Below are positions 48,316 through 50,660 of a DNA stretch of 50,660 nt, one piece after another. The DNA is taken from NCBI GenBank assembly GCA_007121455.1, contig SKKN01000040.1, positions 1-50,660 on the forward strand. Direction: 5' to 3'. This DNA is from Gemmatimonadota bacterium (GTDB lineage Bacteria > Gemmatimonadota > Gemmatimonadetes > Longimicrobiales > Gaopeijiaceae). The position numbers were made by a program, and so were the translations under genes. The first letter of the stretch is position 1. Every line of letters starts with the position of its first letter. Under the pieces are notes generated by a model, which was given only the letters and a program-made list of their open reading frames with translations, did not search any database and had not been told where the DNA came from.

Positions 48316-49511
48316 CAGGGATCGATCATGTTGTAGCGGCGGAGGACCTCCCGCACCTCGTCGAGAGGGAGGGCCTCCGCCGTGCTTCCCATGCCCGTGA
48401 CGGTCGTCGCCATGAGGAGCGAGTTATAGATCGCCTCCTCCGTACTCTCGACCACGGCCTGAAAGAGCGCCGAGGCGGCTGCGTTCGGAAGCTCCTCGGT
48501 TCGCAGACGATCCTGCCCCGTACGACGCCGGACCTCGGTAGCGGTCGAAAACGCGATCACGTAGTCGCCCGACCCGTTCGACATGAAGGAGCCCGTTCGG
48601 GCCAGACCCATCACCGCGCGGGATGCGAGCCGTTCCAGATTCCGGTCGGAGAGGGGAGCATCCGTCGCGACGACGATCATAATCGAACCCTCCTCCTCCT
48701 CACCGTTCGGTTCGACGTCGCCGCGGAAGGAGTACCGTCCTAGCTCCTGGCCCACCGGTGCGCCGGCGATCGATAGAATTCCTCCGTAGTTCGACTGGAC
48801 GAGCACCCCTACGGTCCACCCGCCGAGCGTTCCGGGGAGAACCCGGCTGCTCGTCCCGATGCCCCCTTTCCATCCGAACGCGCGGGTTCCGGTACCCGCC
48901 CCCACGGAGCCTTCCTCCACGGGGCCCGGTCGAGCGCCCTCGAGAGCCTCCCAGACGACCTCCGGGGTGATGGGCCGGCTCCGGATGTCGTTCAGGCCCC
49001 CGTCGTTCGTCTCTCCTACGACCGGGTTGATCGAGCGGACATCCTCCATCCCATCTTGACGCAGGAGCCACTCCGTCATGGCGTCGGCGGCCTGCCAGAC
49101 GCAGAGGGTGCATGTCAGCAGGATCGGGGTCTCGAGCTCGCCCAGCTCCCGGACCTGCGTAATTCCGAGAAGCTTTCCGAAACCGTTTGCCACGTGGATC
49201 GCCGCGGGTGCCCGCTCCCGGAACAGATCGCCCCCATGGGGAAGGATCGCGGTCACGCCGGTATTCACGCGTTCCCCTTCACGAAGCGTGACCTGGCCCA
49301 CCCGGACGCCTTCCACGTCCGTGATCGCGTTCGCGGCGCCAGGCGGGAAGATGCCGACTTCGATACCCATGTCGCGCGCACGGGTGCGTCCCTCCTCCCC
49401 GGCCGAAGTGCTTTCCAGGGCCGGTCCATGGCCGGGCGGAGGGGGTGTTTGGCTCACCAATACCACGGGGAGGAGCAGGAGCGGGAGAAGTGTGAGGGCG
49501 AAGCGGTGCAT
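48315..49511 (-). CDS. P1 family peptidase, DmpA-type self-processing aminopeptidase
   Basis: A 398-residue exported peptidase of the S58/DmpA family. The signal peptide FALTLLPLLLLPVVLVSQT is followed by the family body: ITDVEGVRVGQVTL, NPVVGETNDGGLND, GTGTRAFGWKGGIGTSSR, and SFMSNGSGDYVIAFST. By comparison with O. anthropi DmpA, autoproteolysis would take place at G275-S276 (EEEGSIMIVVATDAPL), leaving Ser276 as N-terminal nucleophile of the beta chain, an Ntn-like mechanism of the DOM fold. Members release D- or beta-amino acids from small peptides. It is a further secreted peptidase beside M14, M81 and DUF1028 proteins in this window. Confidence 0.92.
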   Translation of the reverse strand: MHRFALTLLPLLLLPVVLVSQTPPPPGHGPALESTSAGEEGRTRARDMGIEVGIFPPGAANAITDVEGVRVGQVTLREGERVNTGVTAILPHGGDLFRERAPAAIHVANGFGKLLGITQVRELGELETPILLTCTLCVWQAADAMTEWLLRQDGMEDVRSINPVVGETNDGGLNDIRSRPITPEVVWEALEGARPGPVEEGSVGAGTGTRAFGWKGGIGTSSRVLPGTLGGWTVGVLVQSNYGGILSIAGAPVGQELGRYSFRGDVEPNGEEEEGSIMIVVATDAPLSDRNLERLASRAVMGLARTGSFMSNGSGDYVIAFSTATEVRRRTGQDRLRTEELPNAAASALFQAVVESTEEAIYNSLLMATTVTGMGSTAEALPLDEVREVLRRYNMIDP

Positions 49512-49569
49512 GGCGGACTCCCTTGTCCGTACAGGACTCGGTTCGTTGTTGTCGCAGGCCGCCGGAGCA

Positions 49570-50469
49570 TCAAACCCGTACGGTATCCACGAGCATGAGC
49601 CCCAGCAAAAGGGGCTGGTAGGCCAGCGATGCGAGAAAGACCCCTCGCGCCTTCCGGGCGGTCATCTCCCGGTACGCTCGCACGCTGAGCGCGAGGAGGC
49701 CGATCCCGAGTGCCAGCGCTCCGGCGAGGTAAATCCCCCCCGTGAGCCCGAGTGGCGTGGGCAGAAGGCTCATCGGGACGAGCGCAGTCGAGTAGAGGAT
49801 CATCTGCCGCCCGATCACCTTGCCCTTCGCGTCCGCAGGTGGAGTGAGGAGGAACCCTGCGCGGTCGTAGTCCACCCGGAGAATCCAGGCGAGGGCGAGC
49901 ACGTGCGGGAGTTGCCAGAGGAAGGCGATCCCGAAGAGGACGATTGCGCCCAACGTCACCTGCCCGGTGGCCGCGCTCCAGCCGATCAGGGCCGGCATCG
50001 CCCCCGGAATCGCGCCGGCGAGGGTCGCCATGTACGAGCGCGGCTTCATCGGAGTGTAGACCCCGTTGTACGCGACCGCAGAGGCGAGCGTGAGGACCGC
50101 AGGAAGCCAGCCCACCGCGACCCACAGGTGCCCCACCCCGATCAGGACGAGAAGGAGTCCGAACGCGAGCGCTTCCCGAGGACGCAGTCGCCCCGAAGGG
50201 AGGGGCCGAGTCTTCGTGCGCTCCATCAGCCCGTCTACCTGCCGTTCGACGTACTGGTTGAGGGCCAAGGCCCCGGCCGTGGCGAGGAGGACCCCCACGA
50301 GCATATGTAGGAGGGGAGCGACAACGACCCGGCCACCCGTTGCCACATAGAAGCTCACGCCCGCGGTGAGCACGACGAACCCGGCGATCCCCGGTTTCGT
50401 AAGCTCGTAGTAGGCGGAGAGGCGGGAGGGGCTCGACGCTCTCCCCAGGAGGGTCTTAGGCAAGGACAT
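49570..50469 (-). CDS. ctaB: Protoheme IX farnesyltransferase (heme O synthase)
   Basis: A 299-residue UbiA-family prenyltransferase with about nine hydrophobic segments. The prenyl-diphosphate/Mg motif is NQYVERQVDGLMERTKTRP (N71 to P89) and the second conserved region includes AYNGVYTPMKPRS and VDYDRAGFLLTPP. It converts heme b to heme O for terminal oxidases, so a heme-copper oxidase is expected in the genome. The P1 peptidase gene lies 58 bases downstream on the same strand. CtaB/CyoE naming depends on the oxidase operon, which is not in view. The last 190 bases of the window (50470-50660) show no gene I can support. Confidence 0.95.
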   Translation of the reverse strand: MSLPKTLLGRASSPSRLSAYYELTKPGIAGFVVLTAGVSFYVATGGRVVVAPLLHMLVGVLLATAGALALNQYVERQVDGLMERTKTRPLPSGRLRPREALAFGLLLVLIGVGHLWVAVGWLPAVLTLASAVAYNGVYTPMKPRSYMATLAGAIPGAMPALIGWSAATGQVTLGAIVLFGIAFLWQLPHVLALAWILRVDYDRAGFLLTPPADAKGKVIGRQMILYSTALVPMSLLPTPLGLTGGIYLAGALALGIGLLALSVRAYREMTARKARGVFLASLAYQPLLLGLMLVDTVRV

Positions 50470-50660
50470 CCAGGCTCAATCGCAACGGGTGAATCGTCGG
50501 GATCGCATTGGAAAACCTGGGTCGATTCGACTCAATTCCGCCGCCGGAAGGAGGGGGGAAGGGCATCCCGGATAGAGTACCCCCTCGGAAACTGTCCGCC
50601 CCCTGTGAGGGGCGCAAGTCGCTCCTCGTGCCCTGGTGTAGCGTTGCAGTAGAAATGTCC

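Noticed and set aside
1-50660. tRNA, rRNA, CRISPR, insertion sequence or prophage content
   Set aside because: I saw no tRNA-like T-loop and acceptor pairs, no regularly spaced repeats, and no transposase or integrase among the translated frames; a covariance search would be needed to exclude small RNAs.

Overview
The window is GC-rich bacterial chromosome, densely packed with about 46 protein genes. I saw no rRNA, tRNA, CRISPR array, transposase or phage gene. Gene content (secreted peptidases and amidohydrolases, DUF1028 proteins, a deoxyhypusine-synthase-like enzyme, AbgT and NhaC transporters, TPR proteins, heme O synthase) and the Arg/Gly/Glu-rich proteins suggest a Gram-negative, aerobic, peptide-using heterotroph, plausibly Gemmatimonadota or a neighbouring phylum. 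That placement is an inference from gene content; there is no marker gene such as 16S here.

Layout: 1-9.7 kb holds a TPR protein cut by the left edge, an AbgT transporter, a PlsC acyltransferase/M14 carboxypeptidase pair, a fusion of a YdjM-type membrane domain with a LolA-like domain, an UppP-like protein that lacks a catalytic glutamate, a zinc-ribbon protein and HU. 9.8-12.4 kb is a minus-strand group ending in a DEAD-box-like protein whose ATPase motifs have decayed but which keeps a DbpA-type RNA-binding tail. 12.6-21.6 kb contains an aminotransferase/methyltransferase pair, a protein-deglycation pair (LMW phosphatase and fructosamine kinase), an intact DEAD-box helicase with a hypothetical protein and a lipoprotein, threonine ammonia-lyase, uridine kinase and an MntR-type repressor.

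21.7-27.6 kb is a minus-strand run in which two paralogous outer-membrane proteins flank a CDF metal exporter, followed by a glycosidase-like protein and an NhaC antiporter; it looks like a cation and envelope unit. 27.7-32.5 kb has a universal stress protein with an M81 (MlrC-like) peptidase, and a COG3044 ABC-type ATPase with a cupin. 32.6-40.2 kb is a plus-strand run: pyrophosphatase, secreted amidohydrolase, deoxyhypusine-synthase-like enzyme, beta-propeller lipoprotein and three consecutive secreted DUF1028 proteins. 40.3-50.5 kb is mostly housekeeping: TypA, proBA, a dCMP-deaminase-like protein, a class V aminotransferase with SerA (serine synthesis), a DmpA-type P1 peptidase and heme O synthase.

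The best candidates for undescribed biology are the degenerate DEAD-box protein, the three-gene DUF1028 cluster in which two members would expose an N-terminal Thr after signal cleavage, the YdjM-LolA fusion, the UppP homologue without its second catalytic Glu, and the OMP-CDF-OMP-glycosidase-like-NhaC unit.
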